This document shows positions 16,388 through 29,382 of a DNA stretch of 56,490 nucleotides, piece by piece (position 1 is the stretch's first letter; the number at the start of each line of letters is the position of its first letter). Source of the stretch: an uncultured Ruminiclostridium sp. GTDB lineage: Bacteria; Bacillota; Clostridia; Oscillospirales; Acutalibacteraceae. The stretch is taken from the NCBI GenBank assembly GCA_902490005.1, contig CABUCM010000014.1, positions 1-56,490 of the forward strand, given 5' to 3'. The notes beneath the pieces were generated by a model that worked only from the letters and a program-made list of their open reading frames with translations, made no database searches and was not told the origin of the DNA. The position numbers and the translations under genes are program-made.

Positions 16388-16713
16388 AAAAACGAATAGC
16401 GGCGGTTTGTATGATCCTTTTTATACTGGCCGTGCCGAGTTGCCGGCAGGCCCTGACCTTAGATAAGGTAGAGGAGCTTTCTCACAAGGGCGGCGCCTTA
16501 ACCTGGGCGGATTTTGAAGATTATCCAAGTACCGCTACCGGAAGCGGCCTGTATATTTTAGTATACGACATCGACAGCGAGTATTCCCTGTGGATCGGCG
16601 GGGCGGCGCCAGAGGAAGAACCAATGTACATCCATCTGGTGAGAAACAGCGGCGGGGACCATGAGGAATATATCGATATTAGAACGGAAGACGTGTCCGC
16701 GTTTGTGGGATAA
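16384..16713 (+). CDS. predicted small lipoprotein, unknown function
   Basis: A 109-residue protein with a lipoprotein-like N-terminus (hydrophobic stretch then VPSC at residues 17-20). The remainder is a small acidic domain with no recognised family. Its ATG overlaps the stop of the AraC gene (ATGA), so translation of the two is likely coupled; this suggests a shared response but gives no function. A strong terminator follows. Confidence 0.65.
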   Translation: MKKRIAAVCMILFILAVPSCRQALTLDKVEELSHKGGALTWADFEDYPSTATGSGLYILVYDIDSEYSLWIGGAAPEEEPMYIHLVRNSGGDHEEYIDIRTEDVSAFVG

Positions 16714-16740
16714 GGCTTATCAAATTGTAAAACAGCAGCG

Positions 16741-16774
16741 AAAGCCGCGCCGGAACAAGGCGCGGCTTTTCTTT
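16741..16774 (+). terminator. terminator after the AraC operon
   Basis: AAAGCCGCGCC and GGCGCGGCTTT form an 11-bp stem, followed by TTTTCTTTT. Confidence 0.85.
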
Positions 16775-16882
16775 TGAAAATTGACAAAAATAAGCAAAAG
16801 GAATTTGCCACATAACCGATGAAAAAAGCAGCAAACTAAATCGTAGGCGGAAAACCGCTATTTTTGGCCAGGAGGAAACAAA

Positions 16883-17317
16883 GTGAGCAAACAAAATTTA
16901 GAGCTGCTGGAAGAAGTTTTTAAAGGCGCGAAAATGGGAATGAACGCGACGAAGCTGGTAATGGACAAAACCAAGGACACCGACCTGAAAAGCAAGCTGA
17001 CCAGCCAATACGGCAGTTTTGCGAAAACGGCCCAAAAGGCGGAAAGCATGCTGATTTCCAGCCACAAGATCCCAGAGGAAAGCGGCATGGTGGAAAAGGC
17101 CATGCTTTGGAGTTCAGTGCAGCTGAATTCTATGTTGGATACCGATCCTTCCCACATCGCGGAGATGGTCATTAACGGCAGCACCATGAGCATTGTCAGT
17201 ATGACAAAAAAGCTGAACGAGCTGCCGGAGACCGCTCCCGAGGCACGGGCGCTGGCCAAGGATTTTATCCGGGACCAGGAACATTATATCGGAGAAATGA
17301 AATCCTTTTTGTGCTGA
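16883..17317 (+). CDS. all-helical protein of unknown function
   Basis: 144 residues with no signal peptide or membrane segment and strong helix-forming composition, compatible with a four-helix bundle (helices about 3-28, 33-62, 68-92, 115-142), loosely similar to ferritin-like or DUF2383 proteins of Clostridia, but no metal-binding ExxH pattern is seen. The start is GTG at 16883 behind GGAGGAAA. It stands alone between two terminators. I do not recognise it with confidence. Confidence 0.6.
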   Translation: MSKQNLELLEEVFKGAKMGMNATKLVMDKTKDTDLKSKLTSQYGSFAKTAQKAESMLISSHKIPEESGMVEKAMLWSSVQLNSMLDTDPSHIAEMVINGSTMSIVSMTKKLNELPETAPEARALAKDFIRDQEHYIGEMKSFLC

Positions 17318-17343
17318 CCCCTTTCAGCGGACAGAAACCCGTT

Positions 17344-17376
17344 AGGCCTGAACCAAAGATTTGGTTCAGGCCTTTT
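17344..17376 (+). terminator. terminator after the helical protein gene
   Basis: AGGCCTGAACCAAA pairs with TTTGGTTCAGGCCT, followed by five T. Confidence 0.88.
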
Positions 17377-17427
17377 TCGTGAGGGGACAGGGCGCGGGGG
17401 TTAACGGCGGCTTCCGCGAAACGGCGG

Positions 17428-17456
17428 TTGCAATTTCCGCTTGTTTTCTTTATAAT
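17428..17456 (+). promoter_or_regulatory. promoter of the YdiF-like ABC-F gene
   Basis: TTGCAA (17428-17433), 17-base spacer, TATAAT (17451-17456), about 57 bases before the start codon. Confidence 0.7.
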
Positions 17457-17513
17457 AGATATCTGTATGAATCTTTGAAAAAACGGCTTGAAATCAGGAA
17501 AAGGAAGATAACA

Positions 17514-19424
17514 ATGGCTCTTTTGGGCGTCAGCAATTTAACGAAATCCTTCGGCACGGACCTTTTATTTGAAGGCGTGTCTTTTGAAGTGCAGGCAAAT
17601 GACAAAATAGGGGTGGTAGGGGTTAACGGTTCCGGCAAGACCACCCTGTTTAAGATGCTCACTGGCGAGATGCGGCCTGACGACGGGGAATTTTACCAGA
17701 GCAAGCAGGCCGTGGTGGGCTATATGGAGCAGCATGTATGCAAAAACCTGGAGGAAACCGCCCTGGATGAGGTGCTGACGGTGTTCGCGCCCCTTATCAA
17801 AATGGAGGATGAATTAGAGCTTCTCAGCGTGCGGATTCAAAAGGGCATGGGCTCTGTGGAGGAAATGGTGGAGCGGCAGTCCTTTTTGAACGACCGATTT
17901 GTCCGGGAGGGAGGGCTGACCTACCGCAGCCGGGCCAGGTCCGCTTTGCTGGGCCTGGGCTTCAGCGATGCCGATATGGCTTTGACGGTGGGGGCGTTAA
18001 GCGGCGGGCAAAAGGCCAAGCTACAGCTGGCTAAGATGCTTCTCTGCGGAGCCAACCTGCTTTTGCTGGACGAGCCTACCAACCACCTGGATATCTCCTC
18101 GGTGGAATGGCTGGAAGATTACCTGAAAAGCTTCAACGGGGCTTTTTTGGTTATCAGCCACGACCGTTACTTTTTAGACCGAATTACCTCCCGGACCTTT
18201 GAGATGGAAAACCATCATTTGACGGTTTATAAGGGGGGCTATACCGCTTATCTGGCGCAAAAGGAAGAGGCGGAGCTTACCGCCCGGCGGGTTTACGACA
18301 ATACCATGCGGGAAATCACCCGGCTGGAGGGTATCGTGGCCCAGCAGCGCCAGTGGAACCGGGAAAAGAATATCAAAACGGCGGAAAGCAAGATGAAGGC
18401 TATACAGCGGCTGGAGCAGGACTTGGAGAAACCCCAGGCCGCGCCGGAAAGCATCCGTTTTCAGTTCGAGATCAAGCAGCCCGGCGGCAATGATGTGCTG
18501 GACGCGGAGGGGCTGTCCCTTTCCTTTGGAAACGAGCCCCTGTTTGCGGATGTGGATTTAAAGCTCAGGCGGGGAGAACGGGTGTTTCTGCTGGGGCCTA
18601 ACGGCTGCGGAAAAACCTCGCTGTTTAAAACGCTGCTGAACCAATACCAGCCGGATTCCGGGCATATCAAAATCGGCGCGGGAATCGATATGGGCTATTA
18701 CGACCAAATTCAGACCGGCTTAGATACGGATAAAACCGTGATGGACGAAATATGGGACCAGTATCCCAGAATGACCCAGACCCAGGTGCGCGGCGCCTTG
18801 GCGGTGTTCCTGTTCAAAGGGGACGACGTGTTCAAGCCGGTAAAGGCATTGTCAGGCGGGGAGAAGGCTAAGGTGCTGCTTCTGAAGCTGATGCTTTCCA
18901 AGGCGAATTTTTTGCTGCTGGATGAGCCTACCAACCATTTGGATATCGCCTCCCGGGAGGCGCTGGAAGGGGCCCTGCAGGGCTATGAGGGCACCCTGTT
19001 CGTCATCTCCCACGACCGTTATTTAATCAATAAAATCGCCAACCGGGTTTACTATTTGGAATCCGGCGGCATAGAGGAATACCAAGGAAATTACGACGAT
19101 TTTCTGGAAAAGCGGCGACAGGCGGAGGAGCCGGAAAGGGCGGAAAAGGCCCAGCCCAAGCAGAATGATTATAAGCTGAGAAAACAGCGGGAGTCGGAGC
19201 TTCGCAAGCTGAAAACCCAGGTGCGCAGGGCGGAGGATGAGATCGACCGCATAGACCAGGAAACAGCGGACCTAGCCGCCCGGCTCAGTGAACCGGAGGT
19301 TGCCAGCGACTATGAAAAAGCCCTGGAGCTGACCCAGCGGCTGGAGGAACTGAAGGCCCGGCAGGAGGAAGCGATGGAAACCTGGGAGGCCCTCTGCCAG
19401 GAACTGGAGGAAAAAGAGGCGTAA
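17514..19424 (+). CDS. ABC-F family ATPase, YdiF/Uup-like translation factor
   Basis: A soluble twin-ATPase protein of 636 residues. Two nucleotide-binding domains carry Walker A GVNGSGKT (about 35-42) and GPNGCGKT, signatures ALSGGQK and ALSGGEK, and two LLLDEPTNHLDI Walker B motifs. The linker region holds the long helical P-site arm. The last ~85 residues are a charged coiled coil like the C-terminal domain of Uup and B. subtilis YdiF, which sets it apart from the drug-resistance ABC-F protein at 10484-11962. A housekeeping role at the ribosome is likely. The frame is open further upstream, but the ATG at 17514 follows AAGGAAGATAAC and a promoter lies just before. Confidence 0.9.
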   Translation: MALLGVSNLTKSFGTDLLFEGVSFEVQANDKIGVVGVNGSGKTTLFKMLTGEMRPDDGEFYQSKQAVVGYMEQHVCKNLEETALDEVLTVFAPLIKMEDELELLSVRIQKGMGSVEEMVERQSFLNDRFVREGGLTYRSRARSALLGLGFSDADMALTVGALSGGQKAKLQLAKMLLCGANLLLLDEPTNHLDISSVEWLEDYLKSFNGAFLVISHDRYFLDRITSRTFEMENHHLTVYKGGYTAYLAQKEEAELTARRVYDNTMREITRLEGIVAQQRQWNREKNIKTAESKMKAIQRLEQDLEKPQAAPESIRFQFEIKQPGGNDVLDAEGLSLSFGNEPLFADVDLKLRRGERVFLLGPNGCGKTSLFKTLLNQYQPDSGHIKIGAGIDMGYYDQIQTGLDTDKTVMDEIWDQYPRMTQTQVRGALAVFLFKGDDVFKPVKALSGGEKAKVLLLKLMLSKANFLLLDEPTNHLDIASREALEGALQGYEGTLFVISHDRYLINKIANRVYYLESGGIEEYQGNYDDFLEKRRQAEEPERAEKAQPKQNDYKLRKQRESELRKLKTQVRRAEDEIDRIDQETADLAARLSEPEVASDYEKALELTQRLEELKARQEEAMETWEALCQELEEKEA

Positions 19425-19454
19425 AAAAAAGGACGGGCAGCCCCGTCCTTTTTC
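19423..19454. terminator. bidirectional terminator
   Basis: GGACGGG and CCCGTCC (19431-19448) form a 7-bp stem with A8 before and T5 after, so it can serve the plus-strand ABC-F gene and the convergent minus-strand HPr-like gene. Confidence 0.82.
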
Positions 19455-19472
19455 ACCATCGTTTTTTCAATT

Positions 19473-19700
19473 TTAAAGCTTAAATTCCTGGATTTCTTCC
19501 TTCAGCTTTTCCGGGCATTCCTCTTCAATTTCCACGGTAATCGGCTTGTTCAGATCCAGGCTGAACACACTCATCATGGATTTGGCGTCTACCTTATATC
19601 TATCGGAAATAAGATTTATCATGAAATCATACTCGTTTGCAATATTGACAAATTTTCTAACAGCATCGATGCTGGACAAGGAAATCGTCTCGGTATACAT
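19473..19700 (-). CDS. HPr-like protein without the phospho-accepting histidine
   Basis: A 75-residue protein with the HPr fold pattern. The region VDAKSMMSVFSLDLNKPITVEI (residues 37-58) aligns with the HPr segment around Ser46 (Ser41 here), but the loop where HPr has Gly-Leu-His15-Ala-Arg reads SSIDAVRK with no histidine. It therefore should not carry phosphate in the sugar PTS; a regulatory role like that of Bacillus Crh is possible. The frame begins at a TTG at 19718 that overlaps the GGAGGG ribosome site; the ATG at 19700 is the real start. It is a single-gene unit with its own promoter. Confidence 0.75.
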   Translation of the reverse strand: MYTETISLSSIDAVRKFVNIANEYDFMINLISDRYKVDAKSMMSVFSLDLNKPITVEIEEECPEKLKEEIQEFKL

Positions 19701-19734
19701 GTTTTGCAATCCCTCCAACCTTTCTTTTCATTTA

Positions 19735-19763
19735 ATAATAGACTTATTCTTTCAGAAGGTCAA
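19735..19763 (-). promoter_or_regulatory. promoter of the HPr-like gene
   Basis: On the minus strand TTGACC (19758-19763), 17 bases, TATTAT (19735-19740), 35 bases before the ATG at 19700. Confidence 0.65.
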
Positions 19764-19832
19764 GACTTAATTGCCACGACAATTTGCCGGCGGCGGTGAA
19801 ACAATTTAGATAAAAACAACAAGGAGATACTC

Positions 19833-21128
19833 ATGAAAGCGTATATCGTTACATTGGGCTGTAAAGTCAATCAATATGAATCCCAGGCCATGCTGGAAGA
19901 GCTTTGCCGGGCCGGCTTTTCCACCGCCCAGGCGGAGGAGGACGCGGACGTGGTGATTATCAATTCCTGCACGGTCACGGCGGCCAGCGACCAGAAAATG
20001 CGGAAGCTTCTCCACCGCGCCCGGAGGAAAAATCCCCAGGGCTTGCTGGTGCTCACCGGCTGCATGCCCCAGGCGTTCCCCGAGGCGGCGGCAGAACTCG
20101 CCGAGGCTGACCTGGTTTTAGGTACCTCCAACCGGCGGGAGCTGGTGCCCTCTATTCTGGAATCCCTGGAGCACCGGAAGCGGGAGGTGAAAATCCGCCC
20201 CTATACGGGGAAAGACCCCTTTGAAAGCTTTCAGATCCACGGCTTTCAGGAGCGGACCCGGGCGTTTTTGAAAATTGAGGACGGCTGCAACCGGTTTTGC
20301 TCCTACTGCATTATCCCCTATTCCCGGGGAAGAGTGCGGTCGAAGCCCCTGGAAGAGCTGACCCAGGAGGCCCGGGCCTTATCAGAGTCCGGCTACCAGG
20401 AGGTCGTCCTCACCGGCATCAACCTTTCCTGCTACGGCCAGGACCTGGGGCTTCACCTTTGGGACGCGGTGGAGGCGGTGTGCGGCCTGCCTGGGGTCCA
20501 AAGGGTGCGCTTGGGTTCCTTAGAGCCGGAGCAGATGGACCTGCCGGCGCTGGAACGCCTTGCCCGGCAGGAAAAGCTGTGCCCTCAGTTTCACCTTTCC
20601 CTTCAAAGCGGCTGCGACGCTACCCTGGGGCGGATGAACCGCCATTACACGGCGGCGGAGTATGAGGCCATTGTGGAGAATATCCGCAAAACCTTTACAA
20701 ACCCGGCGGTTACCACGGATATCATGGTGGGGTTTGCCGGAGAAACCCAGCGGGAATTTGAAGCGTCTTTGGCGTTTGCTCAAGCCATCGGCTTTGCCAA
20801 GGTTCATGTGTTCGCTTATTCCCGCCGGCCCGGCACCGCGGCGGACCGCCTGCCGGGCCAGGTATCCGCTCAGGAGAAAGAGGCGCGCAGCAGGCAAATG
20901 ATTCAGGCAACCAACAGAACCCGCCTGGAATTTTTGAAATCCCAGGTCGGCAGAACCGATCCGGTGCTGTTTGAATCCAAGCGTTTTGAGGATTATTACG
21001 AGGGCTATACCGCCAATTACACTCCAGTTCATGTACAAAGCAGTATTCCCTTATTCGGAAAGATTCTGCCGGTGAAAATACTGGAAGCCCAGGAAGAGTT
21101 TTGTTTGGGAAGCTTAACAGCGTTTTAA
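19833..21128 (+). CDS. mtaB: tRNA (t6A37) methylthiotransferase MtaB
   Basis: Radical-SAM enzyme that adds a methylthio group to t6A at position 37 of ANN-decoding tRNAs (ms2t6A). Three domains: N-terminal UPF0004 with the MtaB-type start KAYIVTLGCKVNQYESQ and its cluster cysteines; radical SAM with CxxxCxxC at C152, C156, C159; C-terminal TRAM-like part. The 431-residue length is normal. ATG follows AAGGAGATACTC. It stands alone and has no terminator visible before the next gene. Confidence 0.94.
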   Translation: MKAYIVTLGCKVNQYESQAMLEELCRAGFSTAQAEEDADVVIINSCTVTAASDQKMRKLLHRARRKNPQGLLVLTGCMPQAFPEAAAELAEADLVLGTSNRRELVPSILESLEHRKREVKIRPYTGKDPFESFQIHGFQERTRAFLKIEDGCNRFCSYCIIPYSRGRVRSKPLEELTQEARALSESGYQEVVLTGINLSCYGQDLGLHLWDAVEAVCGLPGVQRVRLGSLEPEQMDLPALERLARQEKLCPQFHLSLQSGCDATLGRMNRHYTAAEYEAIVENIRKTFTNPAVTTDIMVGFAGETQREFEASLAFAQAIGFAKVHVFAYSRRPGTAADRLPGQVSAQEKEARSRQMIQATNRTRLEFLKSQVGRTDPVLFESKRFEDYYEGYTANYTPVHVQSSIPLFGKILPVKILEAQEEFCLGSLTAF

Positions 21129-21231
21129 CCGAAATTTAAGGGAATATTTCCCACGATTTCTGTTGACTATTTTTCTTTTTCCTGAGAAAATATAAGGGAA
21201 GGGTACAACAACAAGGGAAAGAGGGACGTCT

Positions 21232-22578
21232 ATGGAAAAATCCGCGAAGAAATTCACTAAACAAGAAAAAAGCTGGATCCTCTACGACTGGGCCAATTCG
21301 GTCTATGCCACCAATATTATGGCCGCGATTTTCCCTATTTATTTTGGCGCGGTGTGCGGCGCCGCCGGGGTGGATAACGTCCAGGTCTGGGGCTACGGAA
21401 CCTCGGCCGCCACTTTGGTGGTAGCAGTGCTGGGGCCGGTTTTAGGCGCCATCGGCGACCATAAGGGGATGAAGAAAAAGCTGTTTACCGGCTTTTTGTG
21501 CGTCGGCGTCCTGTTCACCCTGATGATGGCGGTTTTTGACCAGTGGCAGATGCTTTTGGTTGGCTATGTGATTTCCTATATCGGCTTTGCCGGCTCCTGT
21601 TTATTTTATGATTCCTTCCTCACCGACGTCACCACCGAGGAGCGGATGGACCGGGTTTCCTCCTGGGGCTACGCTATGGGCTACATAGGCGGCAGCACCA
21701 TCCCCTTTGTGATTTCCATCGTGGTGCTTCTGATTATGGGCATGGACAATCCGGTAGCCGTTAAGTTTTCCGTGGTGATCACCTCTGTATGGTGGCTGAT
21801 TTTCAGCATCCCCATTTTAAAAAACGTGAAGCAGACCCATTATATCGAGGCGCCCGCCTCCAGGCTGTTTTCCCATACCTTCCATAGCCTGGGAAAGACC
21901 CTGAAGGATATTTTCCGCAATAAGACGATTTTCATTTTCATCATCGCTTATTTCTTCTATATCGACGGCGTGGGCACGGTGATCCATATGGCCACTAGCT
22001 ATGGCACCAATTTAGGGCTGGACACCACCGGCATGATCGTCGCTCTGCTGGTGACCCAAATCGTCGCCATGCCCTGTTCTATTTTGTTTGGCAAGGCATC
22101 CGGCAAATTCGGCTCTATTAAGCTGATTTTATTTTCCATCGCCATGTACCTGCTGATCTGCGTTCTGGGCTTTTATATGGGCTTCCACGTAGAGCAGGCG
22201 GAGCTGTCCAAAGCGGTGGACCCCCAGGGGTATCAAAGCGCCATCGCGTTCTCCCAGATTCTCTTCTGGATTATGGCGGTGCTGGTGGGCACGGTACAGG
22301 GAGGCGTCCAGGCGATTTCCCGCTCGTACTTCGGCAAGCTGGTGCCCCCGGAGCGGTCCAATGAATTTTTTGGGTTCTTCGATATCTTCGGTAAGTTCGC
22401 CACCGTGATGGGGCCGGCTATCGTGGCCTTGATCTCCGGCCTGAGCGGCCGAAATTCCGTCGGCGTGCTCAGCGTGTCGGTGCTGTTCCTCATCGGCGCG
22501 GGCTTGCTGGTGGGTTTCCGTTCCCACTTTACCGACGCGGCGGTGGAACGGTCTAAGCAGGCGGCAAAAACAGAATAA
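21232..22578 (+). CDS. MFS transporter, UMF1/Atg22-like family
   Basis: A 448-residue membrane protein with about 12 helices. The N-terminal motif EKSWILYDWANSVYATNIMAA is diagnostic for the UMF1 (Atg22-like) branch of the major facilitator superfamily, whose eukaryotic members export amino acids from the vacuole; bacterial substrates are mostly unknown. A weak promoter (TTGACT at 21163-21168) lies upstream, the start follows AAGAGGGACG, and a terminator follows. Confidence 0.85.
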   Translation: MEKSAKKFTKQEKSWILYDWANSVYATNIMAAIFPIYFGAVCGAAGVDNVQVWGYGTSAATLVVAVLGPVLGAIGDHKGMKKKLFTGFLCVGVLFTLMMAVFDQWQMLLVGYVISYIGFAGSCLFYDSFLTDVTTEERMDRVSSWGYAMGYIGGSTIPFVISIVVLLIMGMDNPVAVKFSVVITSVWWLIFSIPILKNVKQTHYIEAPASRLFSHTFHSLGKTLKDIFRNKTIFIFIIAYFFYIDGVGTVIHMATSYGTNLGLDTTGMIVALLVTQIVAMPCSILFGKASGKFGSIKLILFSIAMYLLICVLGFYMGFHVEQAELSKAVDPQGYQSAIAFSQILFWIMAVLVGTVQGGVQAISRSYFGKLVPPERSNEFFGFFDIFGKFATVMGPAIVALISGLSGRNSVGVLSVSVLFLIGAGLLVGFRSHFTDAAVERSKQAAKTE

Positions 22579-22587
22579 AAATAAGCG

Positions 22588-22620
22588 AAAGCCCCTTTCT
22601 TTTTTAGAAAGGGGCTTTTT
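22588..22620 (+). terminator. terminator after the MFS gene
   Basis: AAAGCCCCTTTCT and AGAAAGGGGCTTTTT form a long stem ending in T5; the A-rich 5' side may also serve the convergent CDF gene. Confidence 0.88.
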
Positions 22621-22652
22621 GAAATAGATTTATCATTTGGAGGGAAATACGC

Positions 22653-23840
22653 TTAATGGTTTTCCTCAGGAAGGGAGACGTAAGCCTTATCCACGTTTAC
22701 CACGATTTCATAACGGCAATCCAAAGCCTTGACGGCTTGGCGGAGGGACTCCACCACCTGGTCGTCGGACAGGCGGAACTGATGAGGCACCACCACGTCA
22801 AAAATCAGATTGGTGTGGGTGGGGCCTTTTACCATGCGGAAGTCGTGGATGGTCGCCCTGGGGTCCAGCAGCCTGACAATGGCGGATATCTTCTGGTGGG
22901 TGTCGTTGGTTTCCTTGTCGTCGGTGACGATAGGGTCCATATGAATGACCACCTCGCAGTCGAACTTCTTTTTCAGATCCCGCTCCGCGTTGTCGATGGT
23001 GTCGTGGATTTTCAAAATATCTATATTGCAGGGCACCTCGGCGTGAAGGGAAATGACGCTGTGGCCTGGGCCATAGTTGTGTATAATCAGGTCATGCACG
23101 CCGACGATCTCCGGATAGCACAGCACTTCCTTTTTGATCTGGTTCACAAATTCCGGGTCGGGGGCTTCTCCTAAAAGAAGGTTCAGGGTTTCCTTCGCCG
23201 TGGAGATGCCGGTATATAAGATGAAAAGGGATACTAATATGCCCAGATAGCCGTCCAGGTTGATTTTGGCCCAATAGGCGATCACAAAGCCCACCAGCAC
23301 GGCGGTGGTGGCGACCGCGTCGGACAGGCTGTCCATGGCGGTGGCCTTCAGCACGGTGGAGTCGATTTTGTCCCCCATTTTCCGGTTGAAGAAGCACATC
23401 CAAAGTTTTACCAGAATAGAGACGCCTAAAACCACCAGGGTCACCCAGGAAAAGGTGATTTCTTCCGGGTGGAGGATCTTATCAAAGGAACCTTTGGCAA
23501 GCTCCACCCCCATAAGGACGATAATAAAGGACACGATCAGCCCGGCGATATATTCGATTCTGCCGTGGCCGAAGGGATGCTTATCGTCGGCGGGCTTGCC
23601 GGCCATTTTAAACCCCAGCAGGCTTACCACGCAGGACCCGCCGTCGGAAAGGTTGTTCAGGCCGTCGGCCACGATGGAGATAGCCCCGGTGAGCAGGCCA
23701 ACGGCAATTTTTGCCGTACAAAGCAAAGCGTTGCAGAGAATTCCCACAACGCCGCTGACGATTCCATACCGTTGGCGGACCTCGGGATTTTTAAATTCCC
23801 CGGCATGAGGAATAAAATGTTTAATGAGGAAGTTAGTCAA
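22653..23840 (-). CDS. cation diffusion facilitator family metal exporter, possibly for Mn2+
   Basis: Membrane metal/H+ antiporter with six helices and a cytoplasmic ferredoxin-like C-terminal domain. The metal-site helix 2 reads NNLSD (Asn62, Asp66) and helix 5 reads DSLSD, i.e. an Asn-Asp/Asp-Asp set, which recalls Mn2+-exporting family members rather than the His-Asp zinc type; the HPFGHGR loop follows helix 2. After the ~300-residue core is an extra C-terminal extension of about 90 residues (KISAIVRLLDP onward) that looks like a second small domain. The frame is open to 23999, but the TTG at 23840 follows AGGAGG and fits the family N-terminus, giving 395 residues. Selectivity is inferred. 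Confidence 0.82.
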   Translation of the reverse strand: MTNFLIKHFIPHAGEFKNPEVRQRYGIVSGVVGILCNALLCTAKIAVGLLTGAISIVADGLNNLSDGGSCVVSLLGFKMAGKPADDKHPFGHGRIEYIAGLIVSFIIVLMGVELAKGSFDKILHPEEITFSWVTLVVLGVSILVKLWMCFFNRKMGDKIDSTVLKATAMDSLSDAVATTAVLVGFVIAYWAKINLDGYLGILVSLFILYTGISTAKETLNLLLGEAPDPEFVNQIKKEVLCYPEIVGVHDLIIHNYGPGHSVISLHAEVPCNIDILKIHDTIDNAERDLKKKFDCEVVIHMDPIVTDDKETNDTHQKISAIVRLLDPRATIHDFRMVKGPTHTNLIFDVVVPHQFRLSDDQVVESLRQAVKALDCRYEIVVNVDKAYVSLPEENH

Positions 23841-24110
23841 GGGAGGATTCCTCCTAAAACAAGAGATTTTATTCTTCAGTTTATCACGAATTTTCCATTT
23901 TCGCAAGACGAATCCCCCTTTATTAAAATAAAGCCCCTTTTGAAGGAAGGGCTGCAATTTCAACAGAATCCACAAGAAAAATAAAAAATGAAATTCCATG
24001 TTCTCTCTTCCTGTGAAAAAAATCTCTTCCTAAACGATTGAAAATAGTGTATAATCATTTATTAGTATATAGATAGGTAGATTTAAGTTTGAATGCCGGA
24101 TGGCTTACCG

Positions 24111-24174
24111 CAGCGGGGACAAGCCGCTGGGCGAAAACGCCCTTGCAAAGAAGGGTTTGGGCAGAAAGCCGCCC
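24111..24174 (+). promoter_or_regulatory. structured mRNA leader before carA
   Basis: Four short stem-loops stand one after another: CAGCGG/CCGCTG (24111-24129), GGCG-AAAA-CGCC (24130-24141), CCCTT/AAGGG (24140-24155) and GGGC/GCCC (24159-24174). TATAAT at 24050-24055 is a likely -10 with a poor -35. No PyrR-binding loop, T-box or riboswitch class is recognised. Could regulate carA, or be chance in GC-rich DNA. Confidence 0.4.
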
Positions 24175-24205
24175 GGACAGACACAGAAGAACTGGAGGCA
24201 AGACT

Positions 24206-25278
24206 ATGGAACAGACAGCGTACTTGATTCTGGAAAACGGTACCGTTTTTGAAGGAAAGAGTTTTGGCGCCGCGTACGACGTCACTGGGGAAATTGTTTT
24301 TACCACAGCGATGACCGGCTATTTGGCTACTCTTACCGATCCCAGTTATTATGGACAGATCGTGGTGCAAACTTTTCCTTTAATCGGCAATTACGGCGTG
24401 ATTCCAGCGGAATTTGAAAGCCAAACGCCTCGTTTGAAGGCTTATATTGTAAGAGATTGGTGTCAAGAACCCTCTAATTTTAGATGTGAAGGGAACCTTG
24501 ACACTTTTTTAAAGGAGAAAAATATTCCCGGCCTCTACGGCATCGATACCCGGGCCTTGACCCGGATCGTGCGGGAATACGGCGTGATGAACGCCCGCAT
24601 CACCATGGAAAAGCCGGACGTGGCTGCCCTGCTGCCTGAGATCAAGGCGTACCAGGTGAAAGACGCGGTAAAAACCGTCACCTCCCAGGAGGTAGTAGTT
24701 CACAAGGGTGATCATCATAAGGTGGTGCTGTGGGACTTCGGCGCCAAAGAGAATATTGAGAAATGCCTGGTGAATTACGGCTGCGAAGTGATTTGCGTCC
24801 CTTCCTTTACCACCGCGGAGCAGATTCTTTCCTATGAGCCGGATGGCATCATGCTGTCCAACGGCCCTGGGGACCCAGCCGAAAACGTGGAAGTGATCGA
24901 AGAGCTGAAAAAGCTTTGTGAAAAGCAAATACCCATTATGGGAATCTGCCTGGGCCACCAGCTTCTGGCGTTGGCCAACGGCGCGAAAACCGAGAAAATG
25001 AAATACGGCCACCGGGGGGCCAACCAGCCCGCCACTGAGCTTGCCACAGGCAAGGTGTTCATCACCAGCCAGAACCACGGCTACGCGGTGGTTAACGACA
25101 GCCTGCCCGCCACGGCGGAGGTGAGTTTTGTGAACGTGAACGACGGCACCTGCGAAGGGGTCAATTACCATAATATTCCCGCGTTCTCCGTCCAGTTCCA
25201 CCCGGAAGCCTGCGGCGGCCCGCTGGATACGATGTTCCTGTTTGAGAAGTTTATGACACGGATGGAGGAGGAAAAAAC

Positions 25279-25288
<10 letters not shown>
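24206..25288 (+). CDS. carA: carbamoyl-phosphate synthase small subunit
   Basis: Glutaminase subunit that releases ammonia from glutamine and passes it to CarB, feeding pyrimidine and arginine synthesis. The class I amidotransferase nucleophile cysteine is in IMGICLGHQLLALA and the His-Glu pair in VQFHPEA. The start ATG at 24206 follows GGAGGC and gives 360 residues; the frame runs further upstream through the structured leader, but without family similarity. Its 3' end overlaps the start of carB by ten bases, so the two are translationally coupled. Confidence 0.94.
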
Positions 25289-29346
<4,058 letters not shown>

Positions 29347-29382
29347 CCCGGATCCTATTCCGAAAGGAGCAAAGAATATCCA

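Noticed and set aside
24111..24174. Cyclic-di-GMP or cobalamin riboswitch before carA
   Set aside because: Only isolated motifs (GAAA-type loop, GCAAAG) match; the needed conserved cores and order are missing.
24089..24205. Upstream extension of carA by 39 codons
   Set aside because: Translates a hairpin-rich leader into Arg/Trp-rich sequence with no similarity to CarA; the ATG at 24206 has GGAGG.
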